Source: Thermomicrobiaceae bacterium
GTDB taxonomy: Bacteria > Chloroflexota > Chloroflexia > Thermomicrobiales > Thermomicrobiaceae
Assembly (NCBI GenBank): GCA_007122555.1
Contig: SKTL01000268.1
Coordinates: 1 to 10,073, forward strand
Direction of reading: 5' to 3'
Length of the DNA stretch: 10,073 nt
Shown here: positions 1-6,943 of the stretch, in pieces
How positions within the stretch are numbered: position 1 is the stretch's first letter
How the letters are laid out: each line of letters begins with the position of its first letter
Notes under the pieces: model-generated
Database searches by the model: none
What the model saw: the letters and a program-made list of their open reading frames with translations, nothing else
What the model was told of the DNA's origin: nothing
Position numbers and translations under genes: made by a program

Positions 1-1514
1 AACCCCAGTTGCTGGGTGGCTTCCTGCTCCAGATTGTGCGCCTCGTCAACAACCAGGTGGCGATAGGGCGGCAACACTGAGTTCTCCGCCAGCATGTCGG
101 ACAACAACAGCGAGTGATTGACCACGATTACGTGCGCGCTCTCGGCAGCATGACGAGCCCGGAACAGGAAACACTGGTTTCGACGCTGAAAGACACAGCG
201 GCCTGGCAGACAGGCTCCCACTTCCTCCGCCAGACGGCTCCAGTGCGGCTGTTCATCCGGCGACATGTGCAGCTCCGCGCGATCGCCCGTTTCCGTCTGC
301 TGAATCCAGGTCAACACTTTGGAATGCAGCGACGCCTCGGCGGGATCCTGAATCTGATCCCGTTGCGCGAGGAACCAGCGCCGAAGGCAGAGGTAGTTCG
401 TCCGCCCCTTCAGCACTGTCGGCTGGAAATCAGCAACAGCGCGCAGATCTGGTTCCTGCTCAGCCATCTGCACGAGCGCCCGTTTCAGATCCGGCAGATC
501 CTTGCGATACAGCTGATCCTGCAGCGCGATCGTATCGGTCGAGACGACCACCGGTTCGCCGGTCTCCACCGCGTGCATGATCGCTGGCAGCAGATAGGCC
601 AGCGACTTGCCCGTTCCCGTTCCGGCTTCGACCAGCAAGTGTTCACCCTGATTGAACGAACGGGCAACGGCCTTCATCATCGAGACTTGCTCGTCGCGTT
701 TCTCAAAGCCCGGAAATGCGAGAGAGAGCAGTCCGCCGTCGTCAGTCCATGATTCCAGTCGCCGGAGATCGATGTTCGCGCCGGCGCCCGTTGGCTCGAG
801 CTTCGGTGGACGGTCACGCTGCATCAGAAAGACCGCTTCGGGACCGCGATTATCGCCGATTCCGCTCGCCTGAGCCAGCGCGTGAGCAAGAGGTCCGAGA
901 CCGGCCGACACGTCGGCTTCCCGGACGAGATCACGGCGAACCTGAGAGAACAGTCGGGAGAGCGGAGAGCGCGATACGTTCGCCAGCGCCGCCAGTCGAT
1001 CCAGCGTTCCGGGATCATACTCGGACAGAAGCCCGACAAGCGCACGAAAAACCTCGACGGTCGTCTCAACATCCGCCATCGCCCGGTGACTCGACGCAAC
1101 GTCAACCTTCAATCGCGCCGCGATTGTGGCCAGGTTATAGGCGGGCAGCTCCGGCATGAGGATCGTCGCCAGTTCGAACGTGTCATACCGGGGGTTACGC
1201 AGCCGCAGGCCGGAGCCGGCCAGCATTTCGACATCGAACTGCGGGGACTGACCGACGATCGGATGCTTGCCAACAAATTCCTGCAGGGACGGCGCAACGT
1301 CCTGAAAACGCGGCGCGGACTGTACATCCTTATTCGAAATACCGGTCAGGGTTGTGATGTTGAACGGAACCTGTCCGCGAGGTCGTACGAGTGACTGCCA
1401 CTGATCAATAATCCGGTCTGCATTGAACTTCAGCGCGGCAATCTCGATGATTTCATCCCTCGATGGGTCCATTCCGGTTGCTTCGACATCGAGGGCAACG
1501 TAGGTTGCGGTCAA
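1..1514 (-). CDS. dinG: DnaQ-type 3'-5' exonuclease fused to DinG-family helicase (3' end cut by window edge)
   Basis: This is an open frame of at least 504 codons with no stop, truncated at its C-terminus by the window edge. The N-terminal third is a DEDD exonuclease: motif I ALDVEATG with D9 and E11, motif II GQSPQFD with D94, motif III HRAMAD with H143 and D148. The second part is an XPD/DinG superfamily-2 helicase: a Q-like segment (KRDEQ), Walker A EAGTGTGKS with K303, four cysteines C376, C435, C440 and C448 spaced as in the DinG 4Fe-4S cluster, and the DEAH box VVDEAH at 490-493. Helicase motifs III-VI lie outside the window. Start chosen: TTG at 1514, giving MTATYVALDVEATG, with AGGGA nine bases upstream; the nearby ATG is out of frame. 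Such fusions are known in Firmicutes (YpvA/DinG) and are linked to DNA repair. Motif II has Gln-Ser where His-Asn is usual. It lies 61 bases downstream of the M20 peptidase on the same strand, so co-transcription is likely. Confidence 0.93.
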   Translation of the reverse strand, partial: MTATYVALDVEATGMDPSRDEIIEIAALKFNADRIIDQWQSLVRPRGQVPFNITTLTGISNKDVQSAPRFQDVAPSLQEFVGKHPIVGQSPQFDVEMLAGSGLRLRNPRYDTFELATILMPELPAYNLATIAARLKVDVASSHRAMADVETTVEVFRALVGLLSEYDPGTLDRLAALANVSRSPLSRLFSQVRRDLVREADVSAGLGPLAHALAQASGIGDNRGPEAVFLMQRDRPPKLEPTGAGANIDLRRLESWTDDGGLLSLAFPGFEKRDEQVSMMKAVARSFNQGEHLLVEAGTGTGKSLAYLLPAIMHAVETGEPVVVSTDTIALQDQLYRKDLPDLKRALVQMAEQEPDLRAVADFQPTVLKGRTNYLCLRRWFLAQRDQIQDPAEASLHSKVLTWIQQTETGDRAELHMSPDEQPHWSRLAEEVGACLPGRCVFQRRNQCFLFRARHAAESAHVIVVNHSLLLSDMLAENSVLPPYRHLVVDEAHNLEQEATQQLG

Positions 1515-1575
1515 AAGGGGCCATCCCTGCCAGGAATTTCTGTCGGTTGTCGTGCTACGAACCTGATTCTACCTG

Positions 1576-2715
1576 TTACGACCGATACGGGTAGGCCATG
1601 ATCAGCTTCATCAACTGGGCGATTCCGCTTGCGATCGGTTCGATCTGAATCGTCTCTTCCATCCGGTGAGCGCCCTCGCCGCGCGTGACGCCAACGCAGA
1701 CTGACGGGATCCCTTTGGAAATCGGTACATTCGCGTCGGTGCTCGAGGCATCCGTGTACGGATCCATCCCGAGATCCCGCAGAATCTCAAGACCAGTCTG
1801 CACGATCGGCGCGTCATCGGGAGTCTTGCCTGCAGGGCGCTCGCCGAGCACCTCGATGGTCGTGCTGATCTGTCCTTCGCTCTTCGAGTTAATGATCTGC
1901 TCAACATTACCGGCGAGGGAATTCAGCGACGCCACGTCGACAGACCGCATATCAATAATTGCGCTTGCCACCGGGGCGATCGTGTTAACTGAGACGCCGC
2001 CATCGATTACACCGACGTTGTAGGTCGTCTTCGGTTCAGTCGGGACCGACAGGGAATCAATCTCGTGAATAATGTGACCGAGCGCGTGGATTGCGCTCGG
2101 CTGGCCGAACGCACCCCAGCTGTGACCTCCCGGCCCGGTGACGGTCACTTTGATTCGCTTTGAACCGACCGCTCCGCTGGTTACCCGTCCGAGGCTGTGC
2201 CCCTCGACCGCAATGACCGCTCCGAGCTCGGACTCGAACTGCTCTACGGCGGCCCATGCCCCACGAAGATTCCCCAGTCCTTCCTCCCCGACGTTCGCGA
2301 CCAGCAGGAGATCCCCGGCCGTTTTCAGCTCCAGCTCGTCAAGCATGCGGGCGATAGCAAGAAGCGCCGCCACTCCGAGGCTGTTGTCCCCGATTGCCGG
2401 GCCGGTCATTGACCCGTTCTTCCGTTCAACAGTGATCTCCGTGCCCTCGGGGAAAACCGTATCAGTGTGGCCAAGGAGCATGATCGCCGGTTCGCCGCCT
2501 TCGCCAGTGCGACGAACAATGACGTTGCCAATCTCGTCGATCCACGGTTCATAACCAAGCTCCCGAAAGAGTCCGGCGACATACTCGGCGCGCTCAGATT
2601 CCAGATATGGCGGAGCCGGCACCAGGCAGATCCGCTCGGCGTCATCAGCAATCTGGTCCCGCAACGCTTCGGCCTTGTCGAGATAACGCGCCAGGTCCTC
2701 CGGAAGCGTCGACAT
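1576..2715 (-). CDS. M20-family zinc metallopeptidase/deacylase
   Basis: A 379-residue protein of usual M20 length (ArgE/DapE/PepT-like). These cytosolic di-zinc enzymes hydrolyse amide bonds of small peptides or N-acyl amino acids. Visible metal ligands and catalytic residues: GHTDT (H83, catalytic D85), bridging D110 in IGDNS, GEEG (catalytic base E144, ligand E145), E171 in VEGHS, and H350 in GAHRMEE. The inserted dimerisation domain runs from about residue 183 to 295 with GGHSWG (H198), the family's substrate-site His. SSTDANVPIS near 324-333 is typical of the PepT/YgeY-like subgroup. Start chosen: the ATG at 2715, preceded by AAAGGA with a 6-base spacer; an in-frame ATG at 2739 would add eight residues but has no comparable ribosome site. 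There is no signal peptide. Substrate cannot be read from sequence: dipeptidase, carboxypeptidase and N-acyl-amino-acid deacylase all remain possible, and nothing nearby ties it to arginine or lysine synthesis. Confidence 0.92.
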   Translation of the reverse strand: MSTLPEDLARYLDKAEALRDQIADDAERICLVPAPPYLESERAEYVAGLFRELGYEPWIDEIGNVIVRRTGEGGEPAIMLLGHTDTVFPEGTEITVERKNGSMTGPAIGDNSLGVAALLAIARMLDELELKTAGDLLLVANVGEEGLGNLRGAWAAVEQFESELGAVIAVEGHSLGRVTSGAVGSKRIKVTVTGPGGHSWGAFGQPSAIHALGHIIHEIDSLSVPTEPKTTYNVGVIDGGVSVNTIAPVASAIIDMRSVDVASLNSLAGNVEQIINSKSEGQISTTIEVLGERPAGKTPDDAPIVQTGLEILRDLGMDPYTDASSTDANVPISKGIPSVCVGVTRGEGAHRMEETIQIEPIASGIAQLMKLIMAYPYRS

Positions 2716-2806
2716 GTGTTGTCCTTTCCATACATCCATTGTGGTTCTTCTATCTACTGAAATGCTCCAGTGGATAGACCACCATCACTGCGGTCAATCC
2801 GCCGGT

Positions 2807-2835
2807 ATCATATGACAATCGTGTGTCACGGTCTA
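2807..2835 (-). promoter_or_regulatory. candidate sigma70-like promoter for the M20/dinG unit
   Basis: On the minus strand TAGACC (2830-2835) is followed after 17 bases by TATGAT (2807-2812), 4/6 and 5/6 matches to the TTGACA/TATAAT consensus. It would start transcription near position 2800 and leave a leader of about 85 nt before the peptidase ATG at 2715. It is a consensus match only. Confidence 0.45.
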
Positions 2836-2864
2836 CTCGCGATTCACTGACCGGGCGCCCGATG

Positions 2865-2893
2865 TTGACACGACTCGCGACCGGTCGTAGATT
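2865..2893 (+). promoter_or_regulatory. candidate sigma70-like promoter of the sdhCDAB operon
   Basis: A perfect -35 box TTGACA (2865-2870), a 17-base spacer and TAGATT (2888-2893, 4/6 match to TATAAT) lie about 90 bases before sdhC. Transcription would start near 2900, giving a leader of about 80 nt. It faces away from the candidate minus-strand promoter whose -35 box ends 29 bases to the left. Confidence 0.5.
2878..2887. promoter_or_regulatory. perfect 10-bp palindrome in the sdh promoter spacer (possible operator)
   Basis: CGACCGGTCG is its own reverse complement and fills the second half of the spacer between the -35 and -10 boxes of the candidate sdh promoter. A protein bound there would compete with RNA polymerase, so repression is the simplest reading. 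At 10 bp in GC-rich DNA it could also be chance. Confidence 0.3.
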
Positions 2894-2932
2894 TACGGTA
2901 CAGATAGCGTCTGTCCGCGCGACGGTTATTCA

Positions 2933-2951
2933 GGCGTCATACATCGACGCC
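2933..2951 (+). promoter_or_regulatory. small hairpin in the sdhC leader
   Basis: GGCGTC (2933-2938) and GACGCC (2946-2951) can form a 6-bp stem with a 7-base loop in the transcribed leader, ending 12 bases before the sdhC ribosome site (AAGGGGG, 2964-2970). It might influence translation or leader stability. It matches no riboswitch class that I recognise. Confidence 0.2.
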
Positions 2952-2979
2952 AGTCCAGAGGAAAAGGGGGACAATCGGA

Positions 2980-3354
2980 GTGGTTTCCAGCTATCGCGGG
3001 TACCGCGCGCCACAGGGCATGCTGTCCTGGGCGTTACATCGCCTCACCGGACTCGGTGTTCTGCTGTTCCTCTTCCTTCACATCATCGATATTTTTCTGG
3101 TTGGCTACGGTCCGGAATTGTTCGATGATTTGCTCTTCATCTACCACCATCCGGCATTTGTTGTAGGCCAGATCGCGTTGATTGCCTCCGTCTACTACCA
3201 CGCGGCGAACGGCATACGCATCATCCTGGTTGATTTCTGGTCAAATGGATATAAGTACGAGCGCCAGCTGTTCTACGGTGCGATGACCGTATTCTTCATC
3301 GCCTTCATTCCCACCGCGACCATTATGATCATGGCGTTGCTTGATGAGCTGTAG
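2980..3354 (+). CDS. sdhC: succinate dehydrogenase cytochrome b556 subunit (membrane anchor SdhC)
   Basis: A 124-residue anchor of complex II, which holds SdhAB on the inner face of the membrane and binds heme b and quinone. Three membrane helices are visible at about 22-43, 57-85 and 97-120. Family signatures: HRLTG (H20, R21; R21 aligns with quinone-site R31 of E. coli SdhC) and YYHAANGIR with H74, the equivalent of E. coli heme ligand H84. A second His, H34, sits inside helix I where E. coli has none, which suggests a second heme site. Start chosen: GTG at 2980, with AAGGGGG nine bases upstream. First gene of the sdhCDAB operon, 47 bases before sdhD and about 80 bases after the proposed transcription start. 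Confidence 0.95.
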   Translation: MVSSYRGYRAPQGMLSWALHRLTGLGVLLFLFLHIIDIFLVGYGPELFDDLLFIYHHPAFVVGQIALIASVYYHAANGIRIILVDFWSNGYKYERQLFYGAMTVFFIAFIPTATIMIMALLDEL

Positions 3355-3401
3355 AGAGAACCAGTTGGGGAGCGAGCACGCGATCGGAGAGGGTCCGAAC
3401 A

Positions 3402-3779
3402 ATGTCGTCTAACCGGGTCGGCCGAGAGAAGCCAATCGGAAGTAATTTTGAACTCTATTCCTGGTACTTCTTCAGGATCAGCGGTGTTCTCCTGGTCTTT
3501 CTCGCGGTCATTCATGTGTTAATTATGCACGTCTTCAATACGGCCTTCGATATTGACTACGATTTCGTTGCTGCACGCTGGGAATCGCCGTTCTGGCGAA
3601 TGTTCGACTGGCTGTTGCTGATTATGGCGCTGACGCACGGCCTGAACGGAGCCAGAATCGCCGTTGACGACTACGTGAAATCCGCCGGTTGGCGGGTTGT
3701 CGGGTATTCGGCGATTCTCATCGCGCTACTCGTCTTCGGTGTTATGGGTACGCTCGCCATCGTCACATTCGAACCGTAG
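3402..3779 (+). CDS. sdhD: succinate dehydrogenase hydrophobic anchor subunit SdhD
   Basis: A 125-residue second anchor of complex II with three helices at about 24-45, 64-88 and 99-121. THGLNGARIAVDDYVK aligns with the E. coli SdhD segment running from H71 to Y83: H79 is the heme-side His, D90-Y91 matches D82-Y83, and Y91 is the expected quinone hydrogen-bond donor. Helix I carries two more histidines, H38 and H43. The protein resembles SdhC here: both have R-[LI]-[TS]-G at the start of helix I and H-x2-NG-x-R-I at helix II, which points to a shared origin of the anchors. GGAGAGGG lies shortly before the ATG. The next gene, sdhA, follows after 31 bases. Confidence 0.94.
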   Translation: MSSNRVGREKPIGSNFELYSWYFFRISGVLLVFLAVIHVLIMHVFNTAFDIDYDFVAARWESPFWRMFDWLLLIMALTHGLNGARIAVDDYVKSAGWRVVGYSAILIALLVFGVMGTLAIVTFEP

Positions 3780-3810
3780 TACACACCGGCACTGACAAGG
3801 AGCAACGCTA

Positions 3811-5538
3811 ATGTATCATCGTTTTGACGCAATCATCGTGGGCGCCGGAGGCGCCGGCCTCATGGCCGCGGCTCAGTTCGCCAGCGAGGGCGATGTCGCC
3901 GTCGTCAGCAAGCTCTACCCTACCCGTTCACACACCGGCGCCGCGCAGGGCGGTATCAGCGCTGCGCTTGGCAACCTCGAGGAAGACCACTGGATCTGGC
4001 ACATGTTCGACACCGTCAAGGGCGGTGACTACCTCGTCGACCAGGATGCGGCAGAGGTCCTCTCTCGTGAGGCTATCGACGCAGTCTACGAACTCGAGCA
4101 TATGGGCCTTCCCTTCAACCGCACGCCAGATGGAAAGATTGACCAGCGTCGCTTCGGTGGCCACACCCGAAACTATGGCGAATCCGCCGTGCGTCGGGCC
4201 TGCTACGCGGCCGATCGCACCGGTCACATGATTCTCCAGACCCTTTACCAGCAGGGCATCAAGAACCAGGTTCGCTACTTCAACGAAGTTATGATGGTGG
4301 ACCTGCTGATGACCGAGGATGGCGTCTGCAACGGCATTGTCGGGCTCGACATTCAGAGCGGCGAGATTCACATTTTCCACGCCAAGGCAGTGCTCCTGGC
4401 GACCGGCGGATTCGGCCGGGTGTTCAAGGTCACCAGCAACGCGCTGGCGCTAACCGGCGACGCCTGCGCTATTCTCTTCCGTCGAGGGCTTCCGCTGGAA
4501 GACATGGAATTCTTCCAGTTCCACCCCACCGGAATTAACAAGCTTGGCATCCTGCTCTCCGAGGCATGTCGCGGCGAGGGCGGCATTCTCCGGAACGGCA
4601 AGGGCGAGCGCTTCATGGAACGTTACGCGCCTAACCTCCTCGATCTGGCTCCGCGCGACATGATCAGCCGAAGCATTCATCAGGAGATTCGCGCAGGAAA
4701 CGGGGTCGATGGCCAGGACTATCTGCACCTTGATCTGACGCACCTGCCCGAAGAAGTCATCGAAGAGAAACTGCCGGACATCACTGATTTTGTGCGCACC
4801 TACATGGGACTCAATCCGGTCACCGACCTGGTGCCGATCCAACCGACAGCGCACTACGCGATGGGCGGCATTCCAACCGATGTCGAAGGTCGCGTGACGA
4901 TCGATCAGGACAACACCGTGGTTCCCGGGCTGTACGCTGCGGGTGAAGTCGCCTGTGTAAGCGTCCACGGAGCCAACCGGCTGGGAACCAACTCGCTTGT
5001 CGACCTGGTTGTGTTCGGCCGACGCGCCGGCAAACATATGCTCGACTTCATGAAACAGAACGATCACCAGCCGCTCGATCCGGAGCCGGACTATCGCGCC
5101 CGGGCTGAGATCGATACGCTAATGACGAATGAAACCGAAGAAAACGGCGCCGACATACGAGACGAGCTTCAGGAACACATGATGGACGATGCCGGGGTCT
5201 TCCGCACGGCTGAAGGTCTGCAACGGCTGCAGTCCAAACTGGGCGAACTGAAGGATCGCTATTCACGCGTTGGGGTGCGTGACAAAGGCAAGACCTTTAA
5301 CATGGATCTGATGGAGATTCTCGAGCTCGGCTATCTGATCGATGTATCCGAGGCCGTTGTCGCCGGAGCGCTGGCGCGTGAGGAAAGCCGTGGCGGACAC
5401 TTCCGGGAGGACTTCCCGGATCGAGATGACGTCAACTGGCTGCGCCACACGCTCGCCTACAAGACGTCCGGGGGGATCGAAATGGGATCCAAACCGGTGG
5501 TGATTACTCGCTTCGAGCCGAAAGAGCGGACCTACTAA
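3811..5538 (+). CDS. sdhA: succinate dehydrogenase flavoprotein subunit SdhA
   Basis: A 575-residue catalytic subunit that oxidises succinate to fumarate on the cytoplasmic side of complex II and passes electrons to SdhB. Visible: the FAD dinucleotide fold VGAGGAG (10-16); TRSHTGAAQGG with H41, the covalent FAD attachment site; QFHPTG with H238; GERFMERY; APRD with R282, matching the proton-shuttle Arg; TAHYAMGG with H348; and GANRLG with R390, which binds substrate. The C-terminal domain (from about 425) has the usual SHxxxR-like region ending in TRFEPKERTY. All catalytic residues are present and the length is normal. AAGGAG lies eight bases before the ATG. Its TAA overlaps the sdhB ATG by one base (TAATG), indicating translational coupling. 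Fumarate reductase is the close alternative, but the operon with two anchors and its gene order favour succinate dehydrogenase. Confidence 0.97.
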   Translation: MYHRFDAIIVGAGGAGLMAAAQFASEGDVAVVSKLYPTRSHTGAAQGGISAALGNLEEDHWIWHMFDTVKGGDYLVDQDAAEVLSREAIDAVYELEHMGLPFNRTPDGKIDQRRFGGHTRNYGESAVRRACYAADRTGHMILQTLYQQGIKNQVRYFNEVMMVDLLMTEDGVCNGIVGLDIQSGEIHIFHAKAVLLATGGFGRVFKVTSNALALTGDACAILFRRGLPLEDMEFFQFHPTGINKLGILLSEACRGEGGILRNGKGERFMERYAPNLLDLAPRDMISRSIHQEIRAGNGVDGQDYLHLDLTHLPEEVIEEKLPDITDFVRTYMGLNPVTDLVPIQPTAHYAMGGIPTDVEGRVTIDQDNTVVPGLYAAGEVACVSVHGANRLGTNSLVDLVVFGRRAGKHMLDFMKQNDHQPLDPEPDYRARAEIDTLMTNETEENGADIRDELQEHMMDDAGVFRTAEGLQRLQSKLGELKDRYSRVGVRDKGKTFNMDLMEILELGYLIDVSEAVVAGALAREESRGGHFREDFPDRDDVNWLRHTLAYKTSGGIEMGSKPVVITRFEPKERTY

Positions 5539-6236
5539 TGCAAGTACAGTTTCGAATCGAACGCTTCAACCCGGATCAGGACACCAAGCCCTGGTTCGGC
5601 GAGTATACGGTCGACGTCGAACCAACGGATCGCGTGCTCGACGCGCTGAATCTGATCAAGTGGCGCCAGGATGGCACGTTGACGTTCCGCCGGAGCTGCG
5701 CCCACGGCGTGTGCGGCTCCGACGCGATGCGCATCAACGGACGCAACCGGCTCGCCTGTAAGGAGCTCGTCCGCGACTACGGCAGCAAGATCACCATCGA
5801 GCCGATGCTCGGGTTTCGCGTGATCAAAGACCTCGTGGTCGACATGGAGGACTTCTTCGCCAGCTACCGCACGTTGCAGCCATATCTGGTCAACGATGAA
5901 CCGCCCGGAGTCGGCCGCGAGCGCTTGCAGACGCCGGAAGAACGTGAGATCTTCGATGACACCACCAAGTGCATCATGTGCGGCGCCTGCACGACGGCCT
6001 GCCCGATTACCTGGACCAACGAGGACTTCCTGGGACCGGCGGCGATTGTGAACGCACACCGCTTTATCTATGACAGCCGTGACCATGGCGCCAACGAGCG
6101 GTTGGACGTGCTCAACAGCAAGTCCGGCGTCTGGCGCTGCCGAACGATTTTCAACTGCACTGAAGCGTGCCCGCGCGGCATCGAAGTGACCCGTGCGATC
6201 GAGCAAATCAAGCGAACGCTTCTGACCGGCGAGTAA
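5538..6236 (+). CDS. sdhB: succinate dehydrogenase iron-sulfur subunit SdhB
   Basis: A 232-residue electron wire from FAD to quinone with three clusters. [2Fe-2S] ligands are C54, C59, D62 and C74, with Asp as third ligand exactly as in E. coli (C55, C60, D63, C75). The [4Fe-4S] motif is CIMCGACTTACP (C145, C148, C151, plus C211). [3Fe-4S] ligands are C155, C201 and C207 in CRTIFNCTEACPRG. Compared with E. coli, the quinone-site W164 position is T160 and H207 is R202, while the neighbouring Trp (W159) is kept. The ATG overlaps the sdhA stop by one base. It is the last gene of the operon, followed by a stem-loop at 6275-6304. Confidence 0.97.
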   Translation: MQVQFRIERFNPDQDTKPWFGEYTVDVEPTDRVLDALNLIKWRQDGTLTFRRSCAHGVCGSDAMRINGRNRLACKELVRDYGSKITIEPMLGFRVIKDLVVDMEDFFASYRTLQPYLVNDEPPGVGRERLQTPEEREIFDDTTKCIMCGACTTACPITWTNEDFLGPAAIVNAHRFIYDSRDHGANERLDVLNSKSGVWRCRTIFNCTEACPRGIEVTRAIEQIKRTLLTGE

Positions 6237-6274
6237 GTTGCCTGGTCAAACGCCAGGTCCAGAGAGCAGCATGC

Positions 6275-6304
6275 AATCCGCCGTCGAATGCCTGACGGCG
6301 GATT
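6275..6304 (+). terminator. stem-loop after sdhB (weak terminator or mRNA end stabiliser)
   Basis: AATCCGCCGTC and GACGGCGGATT form a perfect 11-bp stem with an 8-base loop, 38 bases after the sdhB stop. No T-run follows (GGCCGATTTAT), so it is not a classic intrinsic terminator. It could slow polymerase, protect the sdh mRNA 3' end or reduce read-through into the next gene. A smaller hairpin (CCTGG/CCAGG, 6241-6257) precedes it. Confidence 0.5.
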
Positions 6305-6354
6305 GGCCGATTTATCAGTGACGACAGCTCAGTATCTGAAGCCGGGAGACTGCC

Positions 6355-6846
6355 GTGACGAACCCGTTTAGCTGGGAGTATCTGACAACGCCAGTAAGCG
6401 AAACCGCGATCTGGGGGCCATTCTCTATCGCATTCGTCCTGGTATTCGGTACCGGCCTGTTCCTTGCTCTCTTCTTCAGCTATGACGCCCCAAAACGGCT
6501 GGAGGATCGGCGCCTGCTTCTCAGAACAATTCAGCGCGGAACGATGATCGCTATCCCTGTGTTCGGTCTCGGGCTGCTCTTCTTCATCTTCCGGTTGATG
6601 CAGATTAGCGCGCTCGGACTCGGCATGCGCATCTGGCTGTACATATTCGCCTTCATCGCCGGGGGCATGATCATCTATTTCTGGTATTACATCCGGAAGA
6701 TCTACCCGAGACTCGCCGCCGCTGAGGAAGCAGAAGCGCGAAAGCAGGCGTACATTCAGCGGCCAGCGCACGGCGGGAGCGGGAGAGGCGCAACGCGCCA
6801 GAAGGGCCGAAAAGGCGGTAAGGGCAAGAAGAACAAGAAATCCTGA
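6355..6846 (+). CDS. small three-helix membrane protein with basic Lys/Gly-rich tail, function unknown
   Basis: A 163-residue protein that I do not recognise. Three hydrophobic helices are clear at about 19-43, 62-84 and 91-115, separated by a charged cytoplasm-like loop (KRLEDRRLLLR, 47-57). After a short acidic/alanine helix (AAAEEAEARKQ, 121-131), the last 25 residues are almost only Gly, Lys, Arg, Asn and Ser (RGATRQKGRKGGKGKKNKKS). By the positive-inside rule the tail should lie in the cytoplasm, where it could bind RNA, ribosomes or acidic lipids. That is inference; similar basic tails occur in YidC/Oxa1-type proteins, but no YidC core is present. Start chosen: GTG at 6355 with GGGAG six bases upstream. 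It follows sdhB by 118 bases on the same strand and ends at a strong terminator. Read-through from sdh is possible. Confidence 0.8.
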   Translation: MTNPFSWEYLTTPVSETAIWGPFSIAFVLVFGTGLFLALFFSYDAPKRLEDRRLLLRTIQRGTMIAIPVFGLGLLFFIFRLMQISALGLGMRIWLYIFAFIAGGMIIYFWYYIRKIYPRLAAAEEAEARKQAYIQRPAHGGSGRGATRQKGRKGGKGKKNKKS

Positions 6847-6870
6847 GCGCAGGATGCGCACGGTGATAAG

Positions 6871-6905
6871 AACGCCCCGCCGATTCGATATCGGCGGGGC
6901 GTTTT
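6871..6905 (+). terminator. intrinsic terminator after the small membrane protein gene
   Basis: A perfect 14-bp stem, AACGCCCCGCCGAT / ATCGGCGGGGCGTT, with a 5-base loop (TCGAT) and a short run of four T (6902-6905), lies 24 bases after the stop codon. The stem is GC-rich and strong. It insulates the convergent SRP RNA gene from sense read-through. Confidence 0.88.
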
Positions 6906-6943
6906 CATGCTTCTGAATCGCTTGTGCAATGACAAACCTGATG

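Noticed and set aside
114..752. 212-codon plus-strand open frame
   Set aside because: It is antisense to the exonuclease-helicase gene, whose motifs are unmistakable; the plus-strand product is Arg/Gln/His-rich with no recognisable domain.
1515..1575. ATG start upstream of the exonuclease (ATGGCCCCTTTTGAC)
   Set aside because: It is out of frame with the exonuclease motif I that follows at once; the in-frame TTG has a good ribosome site.
2933..2951. ANTAR-type hexaloop hairpin in the sdh leader
   Set aside because: The loop is seven bases and there is no second paired hairpin with the required loop pattern.
2823..3128. 101-codon plus-strand open frame overlapping the sdhC start
   Set aside because: It crosses the proposed sdh promoter and overlaps sdhC in another frame; its product shows no membrane or known motif.
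4450..5067. 205-codon minus-strand open frame, and another at 5535-6206
   Set aside because: Both are mirror images of strongly conserved sdhA and sdhB codons in GC-rich DNA; neither has family motifs or a ribosome site.
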